Assembly: GCA_017620455.1 (NCBI GenBank)
Contig: JAFZQK010000022.1
Coordinates: forward strand, 10,814 to 74,813
Length of the DNA: 64,000 bases
From: Clostridia bacterium
Lineage (GTDB): Bacteria > Bacillota_A > Clostridia > Christensenellales > Aristaeellaceae
Direction of reading: 5' to 3'
Under the pieces are notes generated by a model. The model saw only the letters and a program-made list of their open reading frames with translations. It was not told the DNA's origin and did no database searches. Position numbers and translations under genes: made by a program. Shown one piece after another: positions 42,304-51,060 of the stretch. Position 1 is the stretch's first letter. The number at the start of each line of letters is the position of its first letter.

Positions 42304-44661
42304 ATGTTCAAGCGTTTGATGGCGCTGGTCGTGGCATTGGTGCTGATGCTCCCCGCCATGGCCATTGCGGAAACGAAGAACTTGTCCAAGAACGGCAGCA
42401 TGGTGCTCGGGTCCGAAGGCGATGAAGTCAAGGCCGCCCAGGAGCTGCTGATTACTTATGGATATTTGACCGGAACGGCCAGCGGCGTGTACGACAAGGC
42501 CACCGAAGCGGCCGTGAAGGCGTTCCAGCAGCGGAACAACCTGTATCCCGACGGCAAGATCGGCAAATATACGCTGACCGTGCTCAAGAGCGGGAACGTG
42601 GTGAAGAAGGACGATCCCGACAGCGGGATCGACGCCGGCAACACCGAGCATCTTTCTCCCGGCGGCAGCATGACGATGGGCACTACGGGCGAAGCGGTCA
42701 AGACCGTGCAGAGCATCCTGGCTTCTCTGGGCTATTACGACGGCCCCCAGGACGGCCGCTACGGCGAACAGACCATGTACGCCGTGCGCGCTTTCCAGGC
42801 CAAGAACGGCCTGAAGGTGGACGGCATGGTGGGCGAAAAGACCTATGCCAAGCTGACGGACGGCTCCGCCCTCAAGAAGAACGAAGGCACCACCGCCCCG
42901 TCGGACGACAGCAAGGGCCTGTCTCCCAACGGCAGCATGATCCTGGGCTCCTCCGGCTCCGACGTGATGGCGGCGCAGCAGCTGCTGAAGGAATACGGCT
43001 ATTACAAGGGCCTGCTGGACGGCAAGTTCAGCTATGATATGCAGGAGGCCGTGCGCAGCTTCCAGCGCCGCAACGGCCTGGACGCCGACGGCAAGATCGG
43101 CCCCAGGACTCTGGCGAAGCTGTACGACGATCCGGCCAACATCACCAAGAAATCCGATGTGGATCCCGTCACCGAAACCGTGCCCATCACCTACGGGCAG
43201 AGCGGCGAAGCGGTGAAGGATCTGCAGCGCGCCTTGAAATGGTATTATTATTACGCCGGCAAAGTGGACGGCATTTTCGGCGTGGAAGTGCTGGAAGCGC
43301 TGAAATCCTTCCAGGAATCCGAAGGCCTGACCCCGGACGGCGTGGCGGGCTATGAGACCCAGAACGCCCTGCTGGCCGGCAACGCCAAGATCCTGAACGG
43401 CGGCATCCCCTCCCGCAATATGTATTCCGGCACCCGGGGCTACGACGTGGCCATCCTGCAGCAGCGGCTGAACCAGCTGAATTATCTGTCCCTGTCGAAT
43501 GTGACCCTGGGCACCTACGACGCCGCTACCGCGGCCGCGGTTTCCGTGTTCCAGAAGGACAAAGGCCTGGACGTCACCGGCTCCTTCAACTCCGCCGTGC
43601 GGCGCTACCTGTGGACCACCACCGTGGATGCTGAGGACCAGGCCGCCGTGGACGCCGAAAACGCCAAGCAGGATCCCTTCGATCAGATTTTCGATCCCTA
43701 TGTGGGCCAGACTCTGAAGGAAGGCGCCACCGGCCAGGACGTGGCCAACGCCCAGATGAAGCTGAAGGCCGCCGGCTATCTGCAGGGGAATGCGGACGGC
43801 ATCTTCGGGCCCAAGACCAAGAAGGCGGTCAAGGATCTGCAGAAGGATTACGGCCTCAAGCAGGACGGCGTCATCGGCCAGTCCACCTGGCAGGTGCTGT
43901 GGAGCCTGAGCGCCGATGCGGCGGAGCAGAAGGTGGTCATCGATGGGAACAGCTCCGTGGGCGCCAGCACCCGGAAGCTCAGCCGCGGCAGCCGCGGATC
44001 CCAGGTGGTCAAGCTGCAGCAGCGGCTGAAGGAGCTGGGCTATGATCCCGGCCCCATCGACGGCAAATTCGGCCCCGCCACCTCCGTGGCCGTCAGCACG
44101 TTCCAGCTGGACAACGGGCTGAATCCCGACGGCGTGGTGGGCACCGATACCTTCGTGGCCCTCAAGATCAATTTCAACGACGCGCCGGTGGTGCTGCCCG
44201 TGGATACCACGCCGGAAACGTATACCGATACCAAGATCCCCGACACCATGAAGCGCGGCAGCAAGGGCAACTGCGTCAAGACTCTGCAGCAGAAGCTGAA
44301 GGATGCCGGCTTCTACTCCGACGAAGTGGACGGCAAGTACGGCGCTTCCACCGAAGTGGCCGTGAAGCAGTACCAGCTGAGCAAGGGCTTGAATCCTGAC
44401 GGCGTGGCCGGCAAGGATACGCTTCTGTCCCTGGGCATCACCCCCAGCTCCATCGCCGCTGCGAAGCTGCGCCGCGGCAGCAAGGGCGACAGCGTGAAGA
44501 CCCTGCAGGAGAAGCTCAAGACCCTGGGGTACTACACCGGCGAAGTGGACGGCAAGTTCGGCGCGTCCACCGAAGAAGCGGTGAAGAAGTACCAGAAGGA
44601 CAACGGCCTCAAGGCCGACGGCATCGTAGGCCCCGCCACCAAGGTGAAGCTTGGTCTGTAA
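42304..44661 (+). CDS. secreted protein of nine peptidoglycan-binding repeats
   Basis: A 785-residue exported protein with a signal peptide (residues 1 to 22, LMLPAMAIA). The rest consists of nine PG_binding_1-type repeats of about 60 residues, each with a start like LRRGSKGDSVKTLQ, a middle G-Y-Y..G.VDGKFG and an end such as GLKADGIVGP. Repeats 7 to 9 are the most alike, repeat 5 the most divergent. No hydrolase, catalytic or anchoring domain is present, so it can only bind or scaffold the wall. AGAGGAGG precedes the ATG. It has its own promoter and terminator; the next gene encodes a SpoIID-like lipoprotein. Confidence 0.92.
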   Translation: MFKRLMALVVALVLMLPAMAIAETKNLSKNGSMVLGSEGDEVKAAQELLITYGYLTGTASGVYDKATEAAVKAFQQRNNLYPDGKIGKYTLTVLKSGNVVKKDDPDSGIDAGNTEHLSPGGSMTMGTTGEAVKTVQSILASLGYYDGPQDGRYGEQTMYAVRAFQAKNGLKVDGMVGEKTYAKLTDGSALKKNEGTTAPSDDSKGLSPNGSMILGSSGSDVMAAQQLLKEYGYYKGLLDGKFSYDMQEAVRSFQRRNGLDADGKIGPRTLAKLYDDPANITKKSDVDPVTETVPITYGQSGEAVKDLQRALKWYYYYAGKVDGIFGVEVLEALKSFQESEGLTPDGVAGYETQNALLAGNAKILNGGIPSRNMYSGTRGYDVAILQQRLNQLNYLSLSNVTLGTYDAATAAAVSVFQKDKGLDVTGSFNSAVRRYLWTTTVDAEDQAAVDAENAKQDPFDQIFDPYVGQTLKEGATGQDVANAQMKLKAAGYLQGNADGIFGPKTKKAVKDLQKDYGLKQDGVIGQSTWQVLWSLSADAAEQKVVIDGNSSVGASTRKLSRGSRGSQVVKLQQRLKELGYDPGPIDGKFGPATSVAVSTFQLDNGLNPDGVVGTDTFVALKINFNDAPVVLPVDTTPETYTDTKIPDTMKRGSKGNCVKTLQQKLKDAGFYSDEVDGKYGASTEVAVKQYQLSKGLNPDGVAGKDTLLSLGITPSSIAAAKLRRGSKGDSVKTLQEKLKTLGYYTGEVDGKFGASTEEAVKKYQKDNGLKADGIVGPATKVKLGL

Positions 44662-44677
44662 AATTTTCAAATGCACG

Positions 44678-44708
44678 AAGAAGGCTCCCGTCCGGAGCCT
44701 TCTTTTTT
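44678..44708 (+). terminator. terminator after the repeat protein
   Basis: AAGAAGGCTCC (44678-44688), loop CGTCC, GGAGCCTTCTT (44694-44704), with T 44703-44708. Perfect 11-bp stem. Confidence 0.95.
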
Positions 44709-44775
44709 GTCAGCTTTTTCCGGCATGCGCTGCGGGAGCCCAAGGAAAGATAGGAGAAAAAGGAGGCGGGGCACG

Positions 44776-45753
44776 GTGAAAAAGCGGGCGAGGATCGCCG
44801 CGTGCATCCTGGCGGCGGGGGTGCTGCTGAGCGGATGCGGGGAGAAAGCGGCGGGAAATCAGGAAGAAACGCCAAAAAGTCAATCGAAGATCCGGCTGCC
44901 GGAAAAGCTGAAGCTGAACGATGCGGGCGTGCCGGTGCTGCGGGTGTGGGACGCGGACGCGGAAGAGAACCGGAAAATGGACATCGAAAGCTATCTGCGG
45001 GGCGTCCTGGCCGGCGAAATGAAGAACGACTGGCCCCTGGAGGCGCTGAAGGCCCAGGCGATCCTGGCGCGGACGTTCGTGCTGAAATTCTGTTCCGAAA
45101 AGGAAAGCAAATATATGGGCGCCGACATTTCCACGGACATTGAGGAGGCCCAGGCGTACGATATGACCGGGGTCAACGATCGGATCGAACAGGCGGTGTG
45201 GGAAACGCGGGGACTGGTGCTGGCGTACCGCGGGGAGCTGCCCTACGCCTGGTTCCACGCCCATTCCGGGGGCATGACGGAAAAGGCCAAGCCGGGGCTG
45301 AACTATGAAAAGGACGAGCCCGGATACACCAAAGCGACCGAAGGCCGGGAAAGCGAAAAAGCGCCGGACAGCGCCAAAGCGTGGCAGGCGGCGTTTTCAA
45401 AGCAGGAAATCGCCGCGGCGGCGCTGCAGGCGGGGGCCGACGGCATCGGGGAGGTGCAGACCGTTCAGACCGGAGAAACGGGGGAGAGCGGCCGGGCGGT
45501 GACGCTGCTGATCAACGGCCGGAGCGTGAACGCCCCGGAAATGCGGCTGGCGCTGGGGTCCACGAAAATGCGGTCCACGCTGCTTACGGACATAAAGGTT
45601 ACGGAGGACCAGGTGATTTTTTCCGGCAAAGGCTACGGCCACGGGGTGGGCATGCCCCAGTGGGGCGCTTACGGCATGGCGGAGGAAGGAAAAACGGCGC
45701 AGGAGATCGTCGCGTATTATTTCGACGGCGTCACGGTGGAAAAAGCGTGGTAA
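44776..45753 (+). CDS. SpoIID/LytB-type lipoprotein
   Basis: A 325-residue SpoIID-domain protein. It starts at GTG 44776, with AGGAGG nine bases upstream, giving a lipoprotein signal with lipobox LSGC (C21). The SpoIID domain includes DIESYLRGVLAGEM, LKAQAILARTF and the C-terminal GKGYGHGVGMPQWGAYGMA. SpoIID is a lytic transglycosylase acting on denuded glycan in engulfment; LytB is an amidase enhancer. The lipid anchor differs from SpoIID of Bacillus, which has a membrane helix. It lies directly behind the nine-repeat wall protein but past a terminator. Confidence 0.88.
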   Translation: MKKRARIAACILAAGVLLSGCGEKAAGNQEETPKSQSKIRLPEKLKLNDAGVPVLRVWDADAEENRKMDIESYLRGVLAGEMKNDWPLEALKAQAILARTFVLKFCSEKESKYMGADISTDIEEAQAYDMTGVNDRIEQAVWETRGLVLAYRGELPYAWFHAHSGGMTEKAKPGLNYEKDEPGYTKATEGRESEKAPDSAKAWQAAFSKQEIAAAALQAGADGIGEVQTVQTGETGESGRAVTLLINGRSVNAPEMRLALGSTKMRSTLLTDIKVTEDQVIFSGKGYGHGVGMPQWGAYGMAEEGKTAQEIVAYYFDGVTVEKAW

Positions 45754-45759
45754 AACAAC

Positions 45760-45805
45760 CCGGCCCGCATGCGGTTAAAAACGCCGCGGGCCGGTTCATT
45801 TTTAC
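45760..45805. terminator. terminator between convergent genes
   Basis: CCGGCCCGC (45760-45768) pairs with GCGGGCCGG (45786-45794). On the plus strand TTCATTTTTA follows; on the minus strand GTTGTTTTA follows, so it can serve both converging genes. Confidence 0.8.
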
Positions 45806-45810
45806 GCAAT

Positions 45811-46305
45811 TCAGGAACGCTTTTCCTGTTCCATCACCGTCGGATTCATTTTGTAATTGCGGGCGACCATGATAAAGAAAACAACGAGGAGCAGCACGCC
45901 GACGGTCAGGATGACCGCGCCGTTGGTGACGGCGTCCCTCCCGCTGCGTTCGATGGATCGCATCCGGTTGCTCTCCTCATTCCTGATTTTCCGGAAGGAT
46001 TCGATCAGTTCGCTCAGCTCCGCCTCCTTCTCGGGAGAAGCGGAAAAATACTTGATCTTCTGATCGATTTCAGGATATTGCTGCTTATATTTCGCGGCTT
46101 CTTCGGGATGATTTCCCTGTATAAAACTGATGCAGAGCTGAACGGCGGTGTAATAATTCAGCTTTTCTCTGTTTTCTTCATACTGTTCTTTGGACAAAAG
46201 ATAGCTTTTTTCGGAGGTTCTGGCCAGGCCGGCGATCAGCCCGCTCAATCCGAAGACGATCAGGACGAGGCTGACGGCCAGCACTGCCCATTTGAATTTC
46301 TTCAT
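45811..46305 (-). CDS. hypothetical two-helix membrane protein
   Basis: A 164-residue protein I do not recognise. One membrane helix is at residues 6 to 26 and a second at about 130 to 150 (TVGVLLLVVFFIMVA), with a charged helical domain of 100 residues between them, likely external, containing KYKQQYPEIDQKIKYF. The short C-terminus is charged. Sampled GC is 37 to 48%, lower than the surrounding genes, which may indicate recent acquisition. It stands alone between terminators. Confidence 0.65.
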   Translation of the reverse strand: MKKFKWAVLAVSLVLIVFGLSGLIAGLARTSEKSYLLSKEQYEENREKLNYYTAVQLCISFIQGNHPEEAAKYKQQYPEIDQKIKYFSASPEKEAELSELIESFRKIRNEESNRMRSIERSGRDAVTNGAVILTVGVLLLVVFFIMVARNYKMNPTVMEQEKRS

Positions 46306-46325
46306 AAACGCTCTTCCTTTCTGAA

Positions 46326-46361
46326 TAATAAAACTGCGGCACTGAATTCACAATGCCGCAG
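46326..46361 (-). terminator. terminator of the peptidase-efp-CD1247 operon
   Basis: CTGCGGCA and TGCCGCAG (46334-46341 and 46354-46361) form an 8-bp stem followed on the minus strand by TTTTATTATT. It lies 14 bases past the stop of the CD1247-type gene. Confidence 0.88.
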
Positions 46362-46375
46362 GATGCTTTACGGGA

Positions 46376-46774
46376 TCATTCCTCGTCCGGCGTTTCGGGG
46401 AAGAGGGGCTGATGGCAGTTGGGGCAGAGGTAATCCTCGTCAAAATCGAAGGAATCCGCCTCAAAGGTCATTTCCTCGCCGCAGTGGGGGCAGGTGTATT
46501 CCACCTCGTTGCTGTCGTCCCCGCTGCCGTCCTCGTCCTCTTCGTCCTCATCTCCGTAGAAGGCGTCTTCCAGATCGCTCAGGTCGCTGTCGATGGATTC
46601 CATGTATTCGTTCAGGTCTTCGTGATCCTGCCGAAGGGATTCCACCTCCTGTGTCAGCTCGGTCAGCAGCTCCAGGATCTTTTCGATCAGCTTGCCTTCG
46701 TTCTTGTCGGTGTCCAGCTTCAATCCTTCGGCCAGGCCCTTTACATAGGAAACGCGGTCAGACAGGTTGCTCAT
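46376..46774 (-). CDS. CD1247-type N-terminal domain protein with zinc ribbon
   Basis: A 132-residue protein. The N-terminus (SDRVSYVKGLAEGLKLD) is the CD1247 N-terminal domain of Clostridia, followed by a long acidic coiled-coil region, an Asp/Glu-rich linker and a C-terminal zinc ribbon with CPHCG and CPNCH. Function unknown. It regularly lies beside efp, 17 bases downstream here, with GGAGG before its ATG, so a translation-related role is possible but unproved. Confidence 0.85.
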   Translation of the reverse strand: MSNLSDRVSYVKGLAEGLKLDTDKNEGKLIEKILELLTELTQEVESLRQDHEDLNEYMESIDSDLSDLEDAFYGDEDEEDEDGSGDDSNEVEYTCPHCGEEMTFEADSFDFDEDYLCPNCHQPLFPETPDEE

Positions 46775-46791
46775 TTTTCCTCCTTGATCCG

Positions 46792-47349
46792 TTACGCGCG
46801 GGACAGGTATTCGCCCGTGCGGGTGTCGATCTTGATCATGTCGCCGATGTTGATGAACAGGGGCACCTGGATCTCCAGGCCGGTTTCGGTGGTGGCGGGC
46901 TTGAAGTTATTGGTGGCGGTGTCGCCCTTGAAGCCCGGCTCGGTCTTGGTGATCTCCAGCTCCACGAAGTTGGGGGCTTCTACGGAGAAGGCCTGGCCCT
47001 TGAAATAGCGGATGGTGACGTTCATGTTTTCCTTGACGTACTTGATGGCGTCTTCCACCGCGTCCTTGCCCAGGGGCATCTGCTCGTAGGTTTCGGGATC
47101 CATGAAGTAGTACAGATCGCCGTCGTTGTACAGGTACTGCATTTCCTTGGTTTCGATGATGGCACGGGGCATTTTGTCGGTGGGGTTGAAGGTGCGCTCG
47201 ATCACGGCGCCGGTCATGACGTTTTTGATCTTGGTGCGCACGAACGCGGCGCCCTTGCCGGGCTTCACGTGCTGGAAATCCACGATGTTCCACACGCCGC
47301 CGTCCCATTCGATGGTGATACCCTTTTTGAAATCGCCAGCAGTAATCAT
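46792..47349 (-). CDS. efp: translation elongation factor P
   Basis: A 185-residue EF-P that relieves ribosome stalling at polyproline stretches. The KOW-like N-domain carries [10 protein letters not shown] with K32 at the tip, the residue that may be modified, then two OB domains ending in GEYLSRA. The ATG at 47349 has GGAGG nine bases upstream; the longer frame upstream overlaps the peptidase gene and is not EF-P. No epmA/epmB or ymfI-type modifying genes are adjacent. Confidence 0.96.
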   Translation of the reverse strand: MITAGDFKKGITIEWDGGVWNIVDFQHVKPGKGAAFVRTKIKNVMTGAVIERTFNPTDKMPRAIIETKEMQYLYNDGDLYYFMDPETYEQMPLGKDAVEDAIKYVKENMNVTIRYFKGQAFSVEAPNFVELEITKTEPGFKGDTATNNFKPATTETGLEIQVPLFINIGDMIKIDTRTGEYLSRA

Positions 47350-47399
47350 TGTTTTTTCCTCCATTTTCCGTTGTTGGTGTATTTGCAATAAGGGCCCGA

Positions 47400-48467
47400 T
47401 CACAGGATCAAAAGCGCCTTTTGTGCATGTACCAGGGTGCGCCCGCCGTCCGGCGTTACGGCGCAGGTGTTTTCGATGCGCACGCCGCCCAGGCCGGGCA
47501 CGTAGATACCGGGCTCCACGGTGACCACGTGGCCCGGTTCCAGCAGATCGTCGCACATCGGGGACAGCCGGGGCTCTTCATGGATGTCGATGCCCACGCC
47601 GTGGCCCAGGCCGTGGCCGAACCGCCCCGCGAAGCCCGCGCCGTCGATGATGCGCCGGGCTTCGGCGTCGATCCCGCTGCATTTGCGCCCGGGGGCCAGC
47701 ATGCCTTCGCAGGTCTCCTGGGCCAGCAGCACCGTATCGTAGATCCGGCGCATGTCCTCGCTGGGCTTGCCCAGCGCGACGGTGCGGGTCATGTCCGCGC
47801 AGTAGCCGCCCTTTTTTGCCCCGAAATCCAATGTGATCATCTCGCCGGCTTCCAGCTTCTTTTCGCTGGGGATGGCGTGGGGGAGGGAGCCGTTGACCCC
47901 GGAGGCCACGATAGTATCGAAGGCCAGGCCGTCGGCGCCCAGATCCAGCATGGCGTAATCCAGCAGGATCTGCAATTGCTTTTCCGTCATGCCCGGGCGG
48001 ATCTTCGAAAGGATCTGCTCAAAGGCGCGGCAGGAAATATCGCAGGCCGCTTCGATCAGACGGAGCTCTTTTTCTTCCTTGATCCGGCGGGCGTTTTCCG
48101 GCGCGCCGTCCAGGGGAGCGAAGGAGATGCCCGGCATATCCTTTTCCATGCGCCGGAACGCGCGGACCGTCACCTTGTCGTCTTCGTACAGGACGTTTTG
48201 CACACCGCGGTCCGAAAACAGCCGGGCGGCCAGGGCGGCGTGGCTTACGCCCTTTTCCACCATCAATACCTGAAACCCGGGGGCCTGACGCTCCGCCTGC
48301 TCGGTATAGCGGAAATCGGTGATAATGGCCTGAAAGCCGTTTCCGGCGGCCAGCAGGCCTTCGCCCGTGAAGCCACTCAGATAGAAAATATTGGACGGCT
48401 TGTGGATCAGGATGCCGTCCCCGGCGCCGATCCCGGTCAGGGCCAGCGTCTTTTCCAGTCGGTTCAT
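47400..48467 (-). CDS. M24 Xaa-Pro aminopeptidase/dipeptidase
   Basis: A 355-residue creatinase-fold metallopeptidase that cleaves before or after proline in peptides. The N-terminal domain (residues 1 to 125) precedes the pita-bread catalytic domain, whose metal ligands are in [17 protein letters not shown] (two Asp), [10 protein letters not shown] (His), TVEPGIY (Glu) and VRIENT (Glu). The ATG at 48467 is chosen because GGAGG is ten bases upstream and the family begins here. It heads the operon with efp and the CD1247-type gene. Confidence 0.95.
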   Translation of the reverse strand: MNRLEKTLALTGIGAGDGILIHKPSNIFYLSGFTGEGLLAAGNGFQAIITDFRYTEQAERQAPGFQVLMVEKGVSHAALAARLFSDRGVQNVLYEDDKVTVRAFRRMEKDMPGISFAPLDGAPENARRIKEEKELRLIEAACDISCRAFEQILSKIRPGMTEKQLQILLDYAMLDLGADGLAFDTIVASGVNGSLPHAIPSEKKLEAGEMITLDFGAKKGGYCADMTRTVALGKPSEDMRRIYDTVLLAQETCEGMLAPGRKCSGIDAEARRIIDGAGFAGRFGHGLGHGVGIDIHEEPRLSPMCDDLLEPGHVVTVEPGIYVPGLGGVRIENTCAVTPDGGRTLVHAQKALLIL

Positions 48468-48504
48468 AAACAGTTTCCTCCAATGGGCGCACTTCACGCC
48501 ACAT

Positions 48505-48516
48505 TGCATTTTACCA
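48505..48516 (-). promoter_or_regulatory. possible extended -10 promoter of the peptidase operon
   Basis: On the minus strand TATGGTAAAAT includes TG-G-TAAAAT (-10 at 48508-48513), about 35 bases upstream of the ATG. No convincing -35 was found. Confidence 0.4.
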
Positions 48517-48643
48517 TATTCTTGCCTTCGACGCCACCCCTGAAACGGAAAAAACCAAAATTTTTTGCCTGCTTTTTGCCTGAAAAAGGCGGAACCGCCC
48601 TTTCTCCGGTCAAAAATGGCGGAAATATTGCCGAATTTAACCG

Positions 48644-48672
48644 TTGACAGACAGGACAGGAGTGAATATAAT
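48644..48672 (+). promoter_or_regulatory. consensus sigma-A promoter of the arsR-P1B ATPase operon
   Basis: TTGACA (48644-48649), 17-base spacer, TATAAT (48667-48672): a perfect consensus promoter. Transcription should begin near 48679, inside the operator, so strong expression would depend on repressor release. Confidence 0.95.
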
Positions 48673-48675
48673 AAC

Positions 48676-48695
48676 ATATGAACAGATGTTCAAAT
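48676..48695 (+). promoter_or_regulatory. ArsR/SmtB-type operator
   Basis: ATATGAACA-GA-TGTTCAAAT, whose core TGAACA-N2-TGTTCA is the classical SmtB/CadC/CzrA operator half-site pair. It overlaps the predicted transcription start, so the ArsR protein encoded just downstream very likely represses its own operon until metal binds. Confidence 0.9.
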
Positions 48696-48710
48696 GAGAG
48701 GGTGAAAGCA

Positions 48711-49073
48711 ATGGAAGGGTTTCCGGAAACGCCCCGGGAGGAAGAAACCGTGAACCGGGCGCTGGTAACGGAACTGAACGGGAGCATGCCGGATGAGGAA
48801 ATGTTTTACCGGCTGTCGGAATTGTACAAGGTGTTCGGAGACAGCACCCGGATCAAGATCCTGTACGCGCTGTTTGAAGCGGAAATGTGCGTGTGCGATA
48901 TCGCGGCGCTGCTGGGCATGACCCAGTCCGCCATTTCCCATCAGCTGCGGGTGCTCAAGCAGAGCCAGCTGGTGAAATTCCGGCGGGATGGGAAGACGAT
49001 TTATTATTCCTTGGACGACGATCACGTGCGCACCATCATCGGCATGGGCATCGAACACCTGACGGAAGAATGA
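48711..49073 (+). CDS. ArsR/SmtB-family metal-sensing repressor
   Basis: A 120-residue winged-helix repressor. The HTH includes CDIAALLGMTQSAISHQLRVL. Both known metal-site types are visible: C60-V-C62 in the alpha-3 helix, as in CadC, and D103-x-H105 with H116 and E119 (DxHx10HxxE) in alpha-5, as in SmtB/CzrA. A Zn(II), Cd(II) or Pb(II) sensor is therefore expected. The ATG at 48711 is preferred because the in-frame ATG at 48678 lies in the operator at the transcription start. The ATPase gene follows after 20 bases. Confidence 0.94.
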   Translation: MEGFPETPREEETVNRALVTELNGSMPDEEMFYRLSELYKVFGDSTRIKILYALFEAEMCVCDIAALLGMTQSAISHQLRVLKQSQLVKFRRDGKTIYYSLDDDHVRTIIGMGIEHLTEE

Positions 49074-49093
49074 TATAGACGGAGGAAAAACGC

Positions 49094-51052
49094 ATGAGCT
49101 GCAATCATTGCGGACATGATCACGAGAACGGCCATGAACACAGCCACGAGAACGGCCATGAACACAGCCACGAGCACGGCCATGAACACGGCCACGGCGG
49201 GAAAGAAAACAGGAAGATTATCCTGATCCGCATCGGGGTTTCCGCGGTGCTGCTGGCGCTGGGGCTGCTGCTGCCGCTTGAAGAAGGGGTCAGGATCGCG
49301 CTGTTTGTGCTTTCCTTCCTGACGGTGGGGTACAGCGTGGTGATCGAAGCCGTGCGCAATCTGCTGCACGGACATGCGCTGGACGAAATGTTTCTGATGA
49401 CGGCGGCGTCGGTGGGCGCGTTCTGCCTGGGGGATTTTGCCGAGGGCGTGGCGGTGATGCTGCTGTATCAGATCGGCGAATTGTTTCAGGATTACGCCGT
49501 GGACCGCAGCCGGGAATCCATCGCGGAGCTGATGGACATCAGGCCTGACAGCGCCAACGCGGAAAGGGACGGCGCCGTCGTGACCGTCAGCCCGGAGGAA
49601 GTGGCCCCCGGGGAAATCATCCTGGTGCGGCCCGGGGAGAAGGTCCCCCTGGACGGCGTGGTGCTGGAAGGGGAATCCTCCCTGGATACGGTGGCTCTCA
49701 CCGGCGAAAGCGTGCCCCGCACCGTGCGGCCCGGGGATCAGGTGATCAGCGGCTGCGTGAACCGGCAGGGTGTGCTGCGGGTGCAGGTGACGCATCCCTA
49801 CGGCGATTCCACCGTGGCCAGGATCCTGGAAATGGTGGAGCACGCCAATGAAACGAAATCCAAAGCGGACAGATTCATTACTCGCTTCGCCCGGATATAT
49901 ACCCCGGCGGTGGTGGGGCTGGCGGTGCTGCTGGCGGTGATCCCGCCGGTGTTCTTCGGGGGGAAATGGAGCGAATGGATCACCTCTGCGCTGACCTTCC
50001 TGGTGATCTCCTGCCCCTGCGCGCTGGTGATCTCCGTGCCGCTGACCTTTTTCAGCGGCATTGGCGGCGCGTCCCGCAAAGGCATCCTGATCAAGGGCGC
50101 GGGATATCTGGAGACCTTAGCGAAGGCGGACACCGCGGTGTTCGACAAGACCGGCACCCTCACCCGGGGCGTGTTCACCGTAACGGCGGTGCACGGCAAG
50201 GGCAGCGCGGACGAGGAAGAAATCCTGCTGCTGGCCGCCTCGGCGGAGCGGTTCAGCACCCATCCCATCGCCCAGTCCCTGCGTGAAAAGTGCAAGGACG
50301 GGGCGGAGAGCGCCGCGGTATCCGACGTGGAGGAGATTTCCGGCCGGGGCGTGCGGGCCAATGTGAACGGCAGGCGCGTGCTGGCGGGCAATGAAAAGCT
50401 CATGGAAAGCGAGGGGATCCAGCCCAAAGCCTGCCATCGAAGCGGCACCATCGTGCACGTGGCGGCGGACGGGGAATACCTGGGCCATATCGTGATCTCC
50501 GATCAGGTGAAGGACGGGGCGAAGGAAGGCCTGGCGGCGCTGAAAGCCCTGGGCGTCCGGAAAACCGTGATGCTCACCGGCGACGCCCTCTCCGCCGCGC
50601 AGGCCGTTGCGACGGAAGTGGGCGTGGATGAAATGCGCGCCCAGCTGCTGCCGGACGGCAAGGTGGCGGAAGTGGAAAAGCTGATGGCGGAAAAGCCGGC
50701 AGGCGGCGCGCTCCTGTTCGTGGGCGACGGGATCAACGATGCGCCGGTGCTGGCCCGGGCGGACGTGGGCGTCGCCATGGGCGCCCTGGGCAGCGACGCG
50801 GCCATCGAAGCGGCGGACGTGGTGCTGATGGACGACGATCCCCGGAAGCTGGGCAAGGCCATCCGCATCGCCCGCAAGACCCTTGCCATCGTGCGGCAGA
50901 ACGTCGTTTTCTCCCTGGGCGTAAAGGCGCTGGTGATGATCCTGGGCGTATTGCACGCGGCGCCCCTGTGGGCCGCCGTGTTCGCGGACGTGGGCGTTTG
51001 CTTCCTCGCCATCCTCAACGCCATGCGCGCCATGCACGCCGCCAAGGAGTAA
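49094..51052 (+). CDS. P1B-type heavy-metal ATPase (Zn/Cd/Pb efflux)
   Basis: A 652-residue heavy-metal transporting P-type ATPase. Instead of a CXXC metal-binding domain the N-terminus is a histidine-rich tail with 13 His in residues 5 to 34. Membrane helices follow; the ion site is ISCPCALVIS, the phosphorylated Asp is in DKTGTLTRG, and the hinge is GDGINDAP. HP for the nucleotide domain is in STHPIAQ. CPC with a His tail fits zinc, cadmium or lead efflux. It is controlled by the ArsR gene just upstream and ends at a terminator eight bases past the stop. Confidence 0.94.
   Translation: MSCNHCGHDHENGHEHSHENGHEHSHEHGHEHGHGGKENRKIILIRIGVSAVLLALGLLLPLEEGVRIALFVLSFLTVGYSVVIEAVRNLLHGHALDEMFLMTAASVGAFCLGDFAEGVAVMLLYQIGELFQDYAVDRSRESIAELMDIRPDSANAERDGAVVTVSPEEVAPGEIILVRPGEKVPLDGVVLEGESSLDTVALTGESVPRTVRPGDQVISGCVNRQGVLRVQVTHPYGDSTVARILEMVEHANETKSKADRFITRFARIYTPAVVGLAVLLAVIPPVFFGGKWSEWITSALTFLVISCPCALVISVPLTFFSGIGGASRKGILIKGAGYLETLAKADTAVFDKTGTLTRGVFTVTAVHGKGSADEEEILLLAASAERFSTHPIAQSLREKCKDGAESAAVSDVEEISGRGVRANVNGRRVLAGNEKLMESEGIQPKACHRSGTIVHVAADGEYLGHIVISDQVKDGAKEGLAALKALGVRKTVMLTGDALSAAQAVATEVGVDEMRAQLLPDGKVAEVEKLMAEKPAGGALLFVGDGINDAPVLARADVGVAMGALGSDAAIEAADVVLMDDDPRKLGKAIRIARKTLAIVRQNVVFSLGVKALVMILGVLHAAPLWAAVFADVGVCFLAILNAMRAMHAAKE
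49121..49192 (+). repeat. three 24-base tandem repeats coding the histidine tail
   Basis: Two identical 24-base units (49121-49144 and 49145-49168) and a third with two substitutions (49169-49192) encode H-E-N-G-H-E-H-S type octapeptides of the ATPase N-terminus. Such repeats can expand or contract in frame. Confidence 0.9.
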
Positions 51053-51060
51053 CGGCCAGA

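Noticed and set aside
42304..44661. CRISPR-like or tandem DNA repeats
   Set aside because: The periodicity is about 180 bases and comes from protein repeats with diverged DNA; there are no constant repeats with spacers.
48678..48710. Earlier ATG as start of the ArsR gene
   Set aside because: It lies in the operator at the predicted transcription start and adds residues without similarity; the ATG at 48711 has GAGGG at a good distance.
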